Source: Cellvibrionales bacterium UBA1969 (GTDB taxonomy: Bacteria; Pseudomonadota; Gammaproteobacteria; Pseudomonadales; UBA7434). Taken from it: a DNA stretch of 22,648 nucleotides. The stretch spans positions 4,090-26,737 of the forward strand of contig DDDX01000097.1 of NCBI GenBank assembly GCA_002339085.1, given 5' to 3'. The position numbers and the translations under genes are program-made. Shown here one piece after another: positions 15,054 to 22,648 of this stretch. The notes under the pieces were generated by a model. It worked only from the letters and a program-made list of their open reading frames with translations. It was not told the origin of the DNA and did not search any database. The stretch's first letter is position 1. Each line of letters begins with the position of its first letter.

Positions 15054-16219
15054 TCAACACCCCCTGCCGCAGCAACAACCGATTCAGCCGCTTGTTTCAG
15101 ACTGTTCGCAGCAATAATATTTAATCCACTATCAGCTAAGATGGTTGAACCTTTCTCAGCATTATTGCCTTCAAGACGAACAACAACGGGGACCGTTACC
15201 CCAACCTCTTCAACGGCACCAATGATGCCTTCAGCAATCAAATCGCAGCGTACGATACCACCAAAGATATTCACCAATACCGCTTTAACGTTATCATCCG
15301 ATAAGATAATTTTAAACGCTTCAGATACCCGCTCTTTAGTTGCACCTCCACCGACATCAAGAAAGTTAGCGGGCGAACCGCCATGCAGGTTAACAATATC
15401 CATGGTTCCCATTGCGAGTCCTGCACCGTTAACCATACAGCCGATATTGCCATCTAGAGCCACATAGTTCAGCTCCCACTTAGACGCATTGGATTCACGC
15501 TCATCCTCTTGCGAAGGGTCGTGCATATCACGCAACTTAGATTGGCGATAAATGGCATTACTGTCGATATTAATTTTGGCATCGAGGCAATGCAGATTGC
15601 CTTCATCAGTAATCACTAAGGGATTAATTTCAAGCAAGGCCAAATCAAGATCAGTAAATAATTTAGCCAAACCCATAAATATTTTTGTGAATTGTTTGAT
15701 TTGGTCACCGTTTAAGCCCAATTTAAAGCCTAGCTCTCTCCCCTGATAAGGTTGGGCACCCACTAAAGGATCAATAGTCGCCTTTAGAATTTTTTCTGGC
15801 GTCTCGTGAGCCACTTTTTCAATCTCAACACCACCCTCAGTTGATGCCATAAAAACAACTTTTCGCGTCGAACGATCGACCACAGCACCTAAATAAAGCT
15901 CCTGAGCGATATTTGTACAGGCCTCAACCAATATTTTGCTAACTGGCTGGCCATTTTCATCAGTTTGGTAAGTAACGAGATTTTTACCTAGCCATTGCTT
16001 AGCAAATGCCGCTATTTCAGCCATATCTTTAAGTAATTTAACACCCCCAGCTTTACCGCGACCGCCGGCATGCACCTGAGCCTTGACAACCCACTCAGAA
16101 CCACCAATTTTTTCTGCCGCAGCCACTGCTTCTTCGGGTGTATCTACCGCATAGCCTTTGGAAACAGGCAAGCCATATTCAGCAAACAACTGCTTGCCTT
16201 GATATTCATGCAAATTCAT
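15050..16219 (-). CDS. sucC: Succinyl-CoA synthetase (succinate-CoA ligase, ADP/GDP-forming), beta subunit
   Basis: A 389-residue beta subunit, the usual length, starting MNLHEYQGKQLFAEYGLPVS. The ATP-grasp nucleotide-binding domain carries VKAQVHAGGRGKAGGVKL. The C-terminal ligase domain shows VNGAGLAMGTMDI, GGGATKERV and NIFGGIVRCDLIAEGI, the phosphate-binding and CoA-proximal loops of the family. It pairs with SucD. A GGAAA ribosome site precedes the start. The 155-base leader separating it from lpd contains a terminator-like hairpin and overlapping stem-loops, so sucCD may be expressed partly independently of sucAB-lpd. Confidence 0.98.
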   Translation of the reverse strand: MNLHEYQGKQLFAEYGLPVSKGYAVDTPEEAVAAAEKIGGSEWVVKAQVHAGGRGKAGGVKLLKDMAEIAAFAKQWLGKNLVTYQTDENGQPVSKILVEACTNIAQELYLGAVVDRSTRKVVFMASTEGGVEIEKVAHETPEKILKATIDPLVGAQPYQGRELGFKLGLNGDQIKQFTKIFMGLAKLFTDLDLALLEINPLVITDEGNLHCLDAKINIDSNAIYRQSKLRDMHDPSQEDERESNASKWELNYVALDGNIGCMVNGAGLAMGTMDIVNLHGGSPANFLDVGGGATKERVSEAFKIILSDDNVKAVLVNIFGGIVRCDLIAEGIIGAVEEVGVTVPVVVRLEGNNAEKGSTILADSGLNIIAANSLKQAAESVVAAAGGVE

Positions 16220-16260
16220 GGGATTAATTTCCAGTTATGAAAAGAACAATAAAGACTTAA

Positions 16261-16289
16261 TCGTTTTTATCTTCACTAAAAACGAAGAT
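16261..16289 (-). repeat. Two overlapping, mutually exclusive stem-loops in the sucC leader
   Basis: TCGTTTTT (16261-16268) is the exact reverse complement of AAAAACGA (16278-16285). Within and beside it, ATCTTC (16269-16274) pairs with GAAGAT (16284-16289). The second pair uses the loop of the first and overlaps its right arm, so the two hairpins cannot form fully at the same time. The element lies 42 bases before the sucC start on the transcribed strand. It could be a regulatory leader structure or chance in AT-rich DNA. Confidence 0.3.
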
Positions 16290-16327
16290 TGGATTTTCGC
16301 AAGAAAAGGGGGTGTTAAGCAAGACCG

Positions 16328-16366
16328 AAAACCGTCATATCGCTATGAGCAATGTGATATGACGGT
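16328..16366 (-). terminator. Terminator-like hairpin between lpd and sucC
   Basis: The arms ACCGTCATATC (16331-16341) and GATATGACGGT (16356-16366) are exact 11-bp reverse complements with a 14-base loop. Reading on the minus strand, the stem ends eight bases after the lpd stop and runs into only four T (16328-16331), followed by CGG. This looks like a weak intrinsic terminator or an attenuating/processing hairpin, letting part of the transcription continue into sucCD. Confidence 0.6.
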
Positions 16367-16374
16367 AATCTTTA

Positions 16375-17829
16375 CTAGCCTTTACGTGGACGCTTATTAG
16401 CAATATGAATCGCATGGCCAGAAACGGCCAAAGCAGCCTCATGAACGGCCTCAGAAACGGTTGGATGACTAAAGACAGTCAGCGCTAAATCCTCAGAACT
16501 CGCACCAAATTCAATAGCAATCACTACTTGCTGAACCAAATCGGCCGCACTAGGCCCGATAATATGACAGCCCAAAATTCTATCGGTCTGGGCATCAGCA
16601 ATCATTTTTACCATCCCCGTTGTTTCATTGGCCGCTAATGCCCTGCCACTAGCAGCAAAAGGAAACGACCCTACTTTATAATCATGGCCCGTGGCCTTGA
16701 GTTCCTGCTCGGTTTTACCAACCCATGCAATTTCGGGGTGGGTGTAAATCACGCCCGGGATATTGTCATAATTAATTTGAGTTTGCATGCCGGCGATGCG
16801 TTCGGCGACCATCACACCTTCTTCAGAGCCTTTATGGGCTAACATAGGGCCGCGAACGATATCACCTACTGCGTAAATATCTCGAGCATCGGTTTCACAT
16901 TGTTCATTCACAAATACAAAGCCGCGCTCATCTAAATTAACGCCCGAATCGGGTGCTAATAAATTCTCACTTAAAGGTCGACGACCAACACAGACAATCA
17001 AACGATCAAAATTTGCTTGTTGAGTGCCCTTGGCATCACTGTACTCAACTATTACCTGACGATTAGCACCGTTACTAGTTACCTCAGTGGCAGTAACTCG
17101 GGTACCAAGCCGAATATCCAAACCTTGTTGCTTAAATACTTTCTTGGTTTCTTTAGCGATGGTCATATCGACAGCCGGCAAAAAGTCATCCAATGCTTCT
17201 AACACTGTGACTTCAGCACCTAACCGCGCCCAAACACTGCCAAGCTCTAAACCAATCACGCCTGCACCAATAATGCCCAACCGTTCTGGAACTGAAGAAA
17301 ACTCTAAAGCGCCGGTAGAATCAACAATGATATCGTCCACTAGGGGCGCTGGCGGAATAGCAATGGGCACTGATCCTGCCGCTATAATAATATGTTCGCC
17401 TTGATAAATAGTCTGCTCGCCTGCCGTATTGATCACTTCAACCTGTTTATTCGCTAATAACTTAGCCGTACCAAAAATTGAATTAACTCCATTAGACTTG
17501 AATAAACCGGTAATACCGCCTGTGAGCTGCGAGACAATTTTATCTTTTCGTGCCAGCATTTTTTTAATATCGATAGTAACTGATTCTGAATTGATGCCGT
17601 GGATAGCGAAGTCTTTCTTTGCATCAACATATTTATGACTCGAATCAAGCAAAGCTTTAGACGGAATACAACCCACATTTAAGCAGGTACCACCGAGTTT
17701 TGACTCGCCTTTATCGTCTACCCACTTTTCTATACAAACTGTTTTTAAACCCAACTGGGCGCAGCGAATAGCAGCTACATAACCGGCAGGACCGGCACCG
17801 ATGACGATAACTTGATAATCTTCGGACAT
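16375..17829 (-). CDS. lpd: Dihydrolipoyl dehydrogenase (E3)
   Basis: A 484-residue E3 flavoprotein that reoxidises dihydrolipoamide on the E2 subunit with NAD+. The FAD-binding GAGPAGY is at 11-17, the redox-active disulfide is Cys49/Cys54 in GGTCLNVGCIPSK, the NAD-binding GAGVIGLELGSVW lies in the second Rossmann fold, and the catalytic His455/Glu460 are in HPTVSE. The frame extends to ATG 17847 (six extra residues), but ATG 17829 (MSEDYQVIVIG) matches family N-termini and is preferred. It lies between sucB and sucC. A perfect TATAAT box and a strong hairpin lie just upstream, so it may also have its own promoter. E3 can be shared with other 2-oxoacid dehydrogenases. Confidence 0.97.
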   Translation of the reverse strand: MSEDYQVIVIGAGPAGYVAAIRCAQLGLKTVCIEKWVDDKGESKLGGTCLNVGCIPSKALLDSSHKYVDAKKDFAIHGINSESVTIDIKKMLARKDKIVSQLTGGITGLFKSNGVNSIFGTAKLLANKQVEVINTAGEQTIYQGEHIIIAAGSVPIAIPPAPLVDDIIVDSTGALEFSSVPERLGIIGAGVIGLELGSVWARLGAEVTVLEALDDFLPAVDMTIAKETKKVFKQQGLDIRLGTRVTATEVTSNGANRQVIVEYSDAKGTQQANFDRLIVCVGRRPLSENLLAPDSGVNLDERGFVFVNEQCETDARDIYAVGDIVRGPMLAHKGSEEGVMVAERIAGMQTQINYDNIPGVIYTHPEIAWVGKTEQELKATGHDYKVGSFPFAASGRALAANETTGMVKMIADAQTDRILGCHIIGPSAADLVQQVVIAIEFGASSEDLALTVFSHPTVSEAVHEAALAVSGHAIHIANKRPRKG

Positions 17830-17862
17830 AATCTTTATTCCATTCATCTACATGTGATTTGA

Positions 17863-17891
17863 ATTATAAGGGGACTGCAACTCATCCAAAG
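17863..17891 (-). promoter_or_regulatory. Possible internal promoter before lpd
   Basis: On the minus strand a perfect -10 hexamer TATAAT occupies 17863-17868. The expected -35 position falls in the loop and edge of the adjacent hairpin (CTTTGG or TTTGGA at 16-17 bases spacing) and matches the consensus poorly. Transcription would start about 25-30 bases before ATG 17829. This is a by-eye prediction. Confidence 0.35.
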
Positions 17892-17902
17892 ATGAGTTGC
17901 AG
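17875..17902. repeat. Perfect 12-bp inverted repeat between sucB and lpd
   Basis: CTGCAACTCATC (17875-17886) and GATGAGTTGCAG (17891-17902) are exact reverse complements around a four-base loop, giving a very stable RNA hairpin. On the transcribed minus strand it is followed by TCCCC, not a T-tract, so it is not a classical terminator. It may protect or process the mRNA, or act as a DNA operator next to the TATAAT box. Confidence 0.7.
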
Positions 17903-17927
17903 AAAATTCAAGGTAACTAAAAAGCGC

Positions 17928-19145
17928 CTAGAGCTCGAGTAAGATCCGCGCCGGATCTTCAATCATTTCTTTGATGGCCACTAAAAACTGAACCGCTTCT
18001 TTACCATCTATCAATCGGTGGTCATAAGATAAGGCCAAGTTCATCATCGGCAAAATTTTCACCTCACCATTAACCGCCATTGGTCTATCTTGAATTTTAT
18101 GCATCCCTAGAATACCTGTTTGTGGTGGATTCAAAATCGGCGTCGACATCAAGGAACCAAACACACCGCCATTAGTTATCGTAAAGGTACCACCGGTCAT
18201 ATCGTCGATGCTCAATTTACCGTCTGCCGCCTTACCCCCAAATTCTCGAATTTTACTTTCGATACTCGCTAGACTCATGCTGTCAGTATCGCGTAATACT
18301 GGTACGACTAAACCTCGATCACTGGAAACAGCGACGCCAATATCATAATAGCCATGGTAGACAATATCTTGCTCATCTATCGAGGCGTTGACTGCAGGAA
18401 AACGCTTAAGCGCTTCTGTTGCAGCTCGAACGAAAAACGACATAAAACCTAAACGGGTGCCATTATGCGTTTTCTCGAACTGTGCCTTATACTTGGCTCT
18501 TAGCTCCATCACAGGCTGCATATTGACTTCATTAAAGGTGGTCAGCATCGCAGTTGTTTGGGTAGCATTTAACAGCCGTTCAGCCACCCTAGCCCGTAAA
18601 CGCGTCATAGGAACACGTCGTTTGGTTCGATCACCCGAAAACTCGGCCTCAGCAATTGCAGTTGGCGCCGATGGCGTATCTTTAACTGCTTCTGCGGGTA
18701 TGGTCTTACGCTGTTCAATGACGGCTTGTACGTCCTCTTTAGTCACCCTGCCGGCTTTTCCAGTACCAGTTACTTCGTCACTTTCAACTTTATTTTCAGC
18801 CATCATTTTTTTCGCCGCAGGACTGATAATAAGCTCGGCATTGCCTATACTTGCCTCGGCTTCTAGCTCATTAATACCGACCGCTGGCGGGGGTGATTCT
18901 GCTATCTCTCCCGCCTCAAAATGTGCTATCAATTCATCACTGATCACAGTTTCTCCCTCTGGCTTTAATATATAGGCTAACGCACCTTGTGCAGGAGCAT
19001 TGATTTCAATGACGACTTTATCTGTCTCAATGTCAGCAATTAACTCATCTCTAAGGCAAGCCTCACCTGGTTTCTTATACCAGGTAGCAATAGTTCCATC
19101 TGTTACTGACTCAGGAAATGAGGGCGCTTTAATCTCAATAGTCAT
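17928..19145 (-). CDS. sucB: 2-oxoglutarate dehydrogenase E2, dihydrolipoyllysine-residue succinyltransferase
   Basis: A 405-residue E2 core subunit that passes the succinyl group from E1 to CoA. The single N-terminal lipoyl domain has the lipoylated Lys43 in DIETDKVVIEI. A flexible linker leads to the peripheral-subunit-binding domain (SPAAKKMMAENKV to GRVTKEDV, about 105-140). The catalytic domain follows from about 175 (RVPMTRLRARVAERLL) and ends with the active-site His376 and Asp380 in DHRLIDG. The frame is open to 19193, but ATG 19145 (MTIEIKAPSFPESVTDG) matches the family start. There are 58 bases between the sucA stop and this start. It forms the 2-oxoglutarate dehydrogenase complex with the adjacent sucA and lpd products. 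Confidence 0.97.
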   Translation of the reverse strand: MTIEIKAPSFPESVTDGTIATWYKKPGEACLRDELIADIETDKVVIEINAPAQGALAYILKPEGETVISDELIAHFEAGEIAESPPPAVGINELEAEASIGNAELIISPAAKKMMAENKVESDEVTGTGKAGRVTKEDVQAVIEQRKTIPAEAVKDTPSAPTAIAEAEFSGDRTKRRVPMTRLRARVAERLLNATQTTAMLTTFNEVNMQPVMELRAKYKAQFEKTHNGTRLGFMSFFVRAATEALKRFPAVNASIDEQDIVYHGYYDIGVAVSSDRGLVVPVLRDTDSMSLASIESKIREFGGKAADGKLSIDDMTGGTFTITNGGVFGSLMSTPILNPPQTGILGMHKIQDRPMAVNGEVKILPMMNLALSYDHRLIDGKEAVQFLVAIKEMIEDPARILLEL

Positions 19146-19203
19146 AAGGTAATGCTCTTCACATAAATACTCAATTAATAGGCTTTTGGCCAAGCTAAAA
19201 TTT

Positions 19204-22062
19204 TTACTCTAAGGGTAATTCTAAAGCAATCGAAACTAACCGTTTTTGCTGTTGCAAATGCAGAGCCATATAACCAGCTGCTGGTGAGGCAGATGACTGA
19301 CGACCCGCAAAACTCAACGACAAATCTTTATTAATAAGATCCAATACACGGCGCAGGCGGTGCTGACTAGTATACCATGCACCCTGATTCTTAGGCTCCT
19401 CCTGACACCAAACCACACTTTCAAGGCGACTATAATCAGCAATAGCAGCAAACATTTCTGCATCAGGAAAAGGATACAACTGCTCTAATCGAATAATCGC
19501 AATATGATTAAGTTGATGCTCGCGCCGCGCCTCTAATAAATCAAAGTAAACTTTACCGCTACAAATAACTAAGCGTTTAACACTATGCGAATCAATATCA
19601 TCGATTTCAGAAATGACATTATAAAATTGACCGTCAGCAAAATCTTCTAAACTTGATGCCGCTTGTTTGTGACGCAATAAACTTTTCGGCGACATAACGA
19701 TTAATGGTCGTCGCAATGGACGAATAGCCTGACGACGTAATAAATGAAAGATTTGCGAGGAGCTGGTTGGCGTGCAAACTTGAATGTTATGCTCTGCACA
19801 CATTTGCAAATAGCGCTCCAGCCTTGCTGATGAGTGTTCGGGGCCCTGTCCCTCATAGCCATGTGGCAATAACATAGTCAAACCACATAAACGGCCCCAC
19901 TTGTGCTCACCACTGGCAATGAATTGGTCAATTACCACTTGGGCACCATTAGCAAAATCACCGAACTGGGCTTCCCAAATCACTAAGCCGGTTGGACTGG
20001 TTGTCGCATAGCCATATTCAAAGCCTAACACCGCCATTTCAGACAAAAGTGAATCATAGATTTCAAATTCAGCTTGGCTTTCTTGCATAGCACCCAGAGG
20101 AATATAAGTTTCGGCTGTCTGCTGGTCATGCAATACAGCATGACGGTGAGAAAATGTTCCTCGACCGACATCTTGTCCTGTTATTCTGACGGGGTAACCT
20201 TGCTCGAGTAAGGTCGCATAAGCCAGTGTTTCGCCAAACCCCCAATTGCCCGGCATAGCACCGGCGCCCATTTTAATACGATCCTCAATGATCTTTGAAA
20301 CTTGCCGTTGAAGTGCAAACCCTTCTGGAACTTGTGAAATCGATTGGGCTAACCGCTGAAGCTTTTCAAGCGGGTACCGAGTGGGACCACGGACTTCCCA
20401 GTCGTGTGCTAGGTAAGGAGTCCAATCTACAAATAATTCCTCATTAGGCTTTTTAACCAGACTTTTCACTACATGATCACCGGCTTCTAGCGCTTGTCGA
20501 TAATCGTCTTCCATTTGTCGCACGTCTGATAAACTAAGAGTGCCTTCCTCAACTAATTTTCTCGCATAGATTTCACGCGTAGTTGGTTGAGCCTTAATCG
20601 CGTTATACATTAAGGGTTGTGTGCCTGACGGTTCATCGGCCTCGTTGTGACCACGCCGACGATAACAGAGTAAATCAATCACTACGTCACGTTTAAATTG
20701 TTGACGAAAATCCAACGCCATCTGTGTTACAAACAAGACAGCTTCTGGATCATCACCGTTAACATGAAAAATAGGCGCCTGCACCATCTTAGCACAGTCA
20801 GTGCAATATTCAGTGGATCGGGCGTCTTCAATATGCGAGGTGGTAAAACCCACTTGATTATTAATCACAATATGAACCGAGCCACCGGTTTTATAGGCAC
20901 GAGTCTGTGACATCTGAAACGTTTCCATGACCACGCCTTGCCCAGCAAAAGCTGCATCGCCATGCATGATAATAGGAATAACCTGATCACGTTCAATATT
21001 TTTTCGACGATCTTGTCGAGCACGAACCGAACCCTCAACTACAGGAGAAACCACTTCAAGATGGGAAGGGTTAAATGCCAAGGCCAAATGTAACTCACCA
21101 CCCGCCGTCATCACATTAGATGAGAAACCTTGATGATACTTCACATCACCAGAGGAGTTAAAAATAGCCTTGCCTTCAAATTCATCAAATAATTCTGAAG
21201 GTTGCTTGCCCAAGGTATTGATCAAAACATTCAATCGACCTCGATGGGCCATGCCGATAACAATTTCTTTCGCAGCATAAGAACCGGCGCGCTGTACCAA
21301 CTCATCTAGCATCGGAATAAGGCTTTCACCGCCCTCAAGACCAAACCGCTTAGTTCCTGGATAACGCGAACCTAAATATTTCTCTAAACCTTCAGCAGCC
21401 GTTAATCGCTCTAACAGATGTCGTTTAGTGTCGAGATTAAATTCAGGAGAAGACCGAACACCGTCCATTCGCTTTTGAATCCATTGACGTTGTTCTGTAT
21501 CAACAATGTGCATGATTTCAGCACCAATCGTGCCACAATAGGTCTGCTCTAAAGCATCAATAATCTCGCCTAAGCTGGCTTGTTCTTTACCGATATAAAA
21601 AACACCAGTCTGAAATTTGGTATCGAAATCAGCTGGGCTTAATTGATGGTAAGCGGTATCAAGATCAGGCACTGGCTCTCGATACAAAAGGCCCAGCGGA
21701 TCGATATTAGCTTTTTGATGGCCACGTTGCCGGTAGGCACTGATAAGTTGCAGCACCCGGATTTGTTTTCGCTCGTGCTCAGTCGCTAAACTATCAGCCA
21801 CCGTGGCTCTAACCGCACCACGTCTTTGGCGAGCCAATTCAAGAAAATGCGCCCTTATCGTTCCGTGTGGAATATCTGGACTAATATTACCGTTAACTCG
21901 CGGTAATTTATCAAAGTAATCACGCCAATCTTGATCGACTGAGTTAGGAGATTCGAGGTACGTTTCGTACATCGCTTCGACATAATCGGCATTACCACCG
22001 GATATGTAAGACGATCGCAACCAATGATGCATTGGGTGCTGCTGCTGTGGGGACTCCGACAT
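19204..22062 (-). CDS. sucA: 2-oxoglutarate dehydrogenase E1 component
   Basis: A 952-residue thiamine-diphosphate enzyme that decarboxylates 2-oxoglutarate and succinylates the lipoyl group of SucB. The N-terminus (SSYISGGNADYVEAMYETYL) is the E2/E3-interacting segment. GMAHRGRLNVLINTLG, GDVKYHQGF and GDAAFAGQGVVMET through INNQVGFTT carry the ThDP/Mg2+ site. The C-terminal transketolase-like region includes GTFSHRHAVLHDQ and MLLPHGYEGQGPEHSSARLERYLQ. The length is close to the E. coli enzyme. It follows sdhB on the minus strand after a 216-base gap that may contain its own promoter. Confidence 0.98.
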   Translation of the reverse strand: MSESPQQQHPMHHWLRSSYISGGNADYVEAMYETYLESPNSVDQDWRDYFDKLPRVNGNISPDIPHGTIRAHFLELARQRRGAVRATVADSLATEHERKQIRVLQLISAYRQRGHQKANIDPLGLLYREPVPDLDTAYHQLSPADFDTKFQTGVFYIGKEQASLGEIIDALEQTYCGTIGAEIMHIVDTEQRQWIQKRMDGVRSSPEFNLDTKRHLLERLTAAEGLEKYLGSRYPGTKRFGLEGGESLIPMLDELVQRAGSYAAKEIVIGMAHRGRLNVLINTLGKQPSELFDEFEGKAIFNSSGDVKYHQGFSSNVMTAGGELHLALAFNPSHLEVVSPVVEGSVRARQDRRKNIERDQVIPIIMHGDAAFAGQGVVMETFQMSQTRAYKTGGSVHIVINNQVGFTTSHIEDARSTEYCTDCAKMVQAPIFHVNGDDPEAVLFVTQMALDFRQQFKRDVVIDLLCYRRRGHNEADEPSGTQPLMYNAIKAQPTTREIYARKLVEEGTLSLSDVRQMEDDYRQALEAGDHVVKSLVKKPNEELFVDWTPYLAHDWEVRGPTRYPLEKLQRLAQSISQVPEGFALQRQVSKIIEDRIKMGAGAMPGNWGFGETLAYATLLEQGYPVRITGQDVGRGTFSHRHAVLHDQQTAETYIPLGAMQESQAEFEIYDSLLSEMAVLGFEYGYATTSPTGLVIWEAQFGDFANGAQVVIDQFIASGEHKWGRLCGLTMLLPHGYEGQGPEHSSARLERYLQMCAEHNIQVCTPTSSSQIFHLLRRQAIRPLRRPLIVMSPKSLLRHKQAASSLEDFADGQFYNVISEIDDIDSHSVKRLVICSGKVYFDLLEARREHQLNHIAIIRLEQLYPFPDAEMFAAIADYSRLESVVWCQEEPKNQGAWYTSQHRLRRVLDLINKDLSLSFAGRQSSASPAAGYMALHLQQQKRLVSIALELPLE

Positions 22063-22099
22063 TCTGACTACTCAAAGATAGATAGTAATTATAGATATA

Positions 22100-22127
22100 A
22101 GTGTATCGTGAATAACGAAAGGGACAA
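22100..22127 (-). promoter_or_regulatory. Possible promoter upstream of sucA
   Basis: In the 216-base sdhB-sucA gap (22063-22278), which holds no gene, the minus strand shows TTGTCC (22122-22127) and TACACT (22100-22105) separated by 16 bases. Each hexamer matches four of six sigma-70 consensus bases. This would give sucABCD and lpd a start separate from the sdh promoter, with a leader of roughly 30 bases. Confidence 0.3.
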
Positions 22128-22278
22128 GGAAGAAAATTGCTAATTCTTCGCAGAAAAGAACGGCAATGTTAACCAAGCAACCGATAGGGTCAAATAGTCA
22201 CGTCGAAAGCTAGCTATAAATGGCAAAAGTACCATCAGTTAGGGTGATTCTTTAAAATGGAATAGTCGCTGGATGGCA

Positions 22279-22648
22279 CTAAAGGCCCAAAAGCATGGAG
22301 CGAATATGACCAATTGCCTTAGTAGGGTTTAACCCTTTTGGACAAACTGAAACGCAATTTTGAATACCATGGCAGCGAAAAACGCTGAACGGGTCTGATA
22401 GGCTTTCTAGCCTTGATTCAGCTTCATTGTCTCGGCTGTCGGCTAAAAATCGGTAAGCCTGAAGCAGGCCAGCTGGGCCGATAAACTTATCCGGATTCCA
22501 CCAGAAAGAAGGGCAGCTCGTTGAACAACAGGCGCAAAGAATACACTCGTACAAACCATCAAGTTTTTCACGTTCTTCTGGGGTTTGTTTTCGCTCAATT
22601 CCAGTCTCTGGTATATCGCCCTGTAGGTATGGCTTGACCTTTTCATAT
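22279..22648 (-). CDS. sdhB: Succinate dehydrogenase iron-sulfur subunit, C-terminal part (5' end outside window)
   Basis: This is the C-terminal 122 residues or so of SdhB; the frame is open to the right edge, reading YEKVKPYLQGDIP and EREKLDGLYECILCACC. The cysteine clusters for the [4Fe-4S] centre (CILCACCSTSCP) and the [3Fe-4S] centre (CHGIQNCVSVCPKGLNP) are both intact, as are PSFWWNPDKFIGPAGLL and the terminal KAIGHIRSML. The N-terminal [2Fe-2S] domain lies outside the window. The subunit carries electrons from the flavoprotein SdhA to the membrane quinone site. Its place upstream of sucA matches the sdhCDAB-sucAB-lpd-sucCD order of Pseudomonas-like genomes. Confidence 0.97.
   Translation of the reverse strand, partial: YEKVKPYLQGDIPETGIERKQTPEEREKLDGLYECILCACCSTSCPSFWWNPDKFIGPAGLLQAYRFLADSRDNEAESRLESLSDPFSVFRCHGIQNCVSVCPKGLNPTKAIGHIRSMLLGL

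Noticed and set aside
14982..15467. A 161-codon plus-strand ORF
   Set aside because: It is antisense to sucC/sucD and rich in Thr/Pro/Ser in the way antisense frames are; the sucCD frame is fully supported.
18388..18975. A 195-codon plus-strand ORF
   Set aside because: It is antisense to sucB, has no ribosome site and no family resemblance.
22443..22646. A 67-codon minus-strand ORF at the right edge
   Set aside because: It is an out-of-frame shadow of sdhB; the true frame reads continuously through the SdhB cysteine motifs to the window edge.

Overview
The window reads as a chromosomal segment of a gammaproteobacterium, probably marine or aquatic. The strongest evidence is the gene order on the minus strand from the right edge: sdhB, sucA, sucB, lpd, sucC, sucD. 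This is the TCA-cycle arrangement known from Pseudomonas-type gammaproteobacteria. DarP (YjgA), MgtE and ArfB (YaeJ) agree with this. The species cannot be named from the sequence. No tRNA, rRNA, CRISPR array, insertion sequence or phage gene was seen.

Left part (1-4426, plus strand): the 3' end of a phosphotransferase of the aminoglycoside-phosphotransferase superfamily, an extended SDR reductase/epimerase, a small four-helix membrane protein whose N-terminus has no normal start codon, the Mg2+ channel MgtE, and the ribosome-assembly factor DarP. Next comes a minus-strand pair (6646-4423): a GlcD/D2HGDH-type FAD dehydrogenase of D-2-hydroxy acids, followed by a lipoprotein with a 2-keto-4-pentenoate-hydratase-like fold. 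Divergent from these is a tight plus-strand operon (6848-8980): an EamA/DMT transporter, a classical SDR and the ribosome-rescue hydrolase ArfB, which starts at TTG.

Middle part: a large plus-strand enzyme (9093-11474) has a PEP-synthase-like ATP-grasp domain, a long central domain and a C-terminal phospho-histidine swivel domain. It lacks the PEP/pyruvate TIM barrel, as in rifampin-phosphotransferase-like proteins. It converges on a four-gene minus-strand operon (13960-11484): an extended SDR, a classical SDR, the remnant of an acyl-CoA synthetase that has lost its whole centre by an in-frame deletion, and a small VOC/glyoxalase protein.

Right part (14108-22648, minus strand): 2-oxoglutarate dehydrogenase E1, E2 and E3 and both succinyl-CoA synthetase subunits, ending in a textbook rho-independent terminator after sucD. 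The sucB-lpd and lpd-sucC gaps hold strong hairpins. One sits directly upstream of a perfect TATAAT box; the other looks like a weak terminator. The operon may therefore be expressed in segments.

Most of the window is ordinary core and accessory metabolism. I see no clear new multi-gene system. The most unusual items are the collapsed acyl-CoA synthetase, the possible -1 frameshift start of the small membrane protein, the PEP-utiliser-type phosphotransferase of unknown substrate, the lipid-anchored hydratase-like protein beside a D-2-hydroxyacid dehydrogenase, and the hairpins inside the suc operon.
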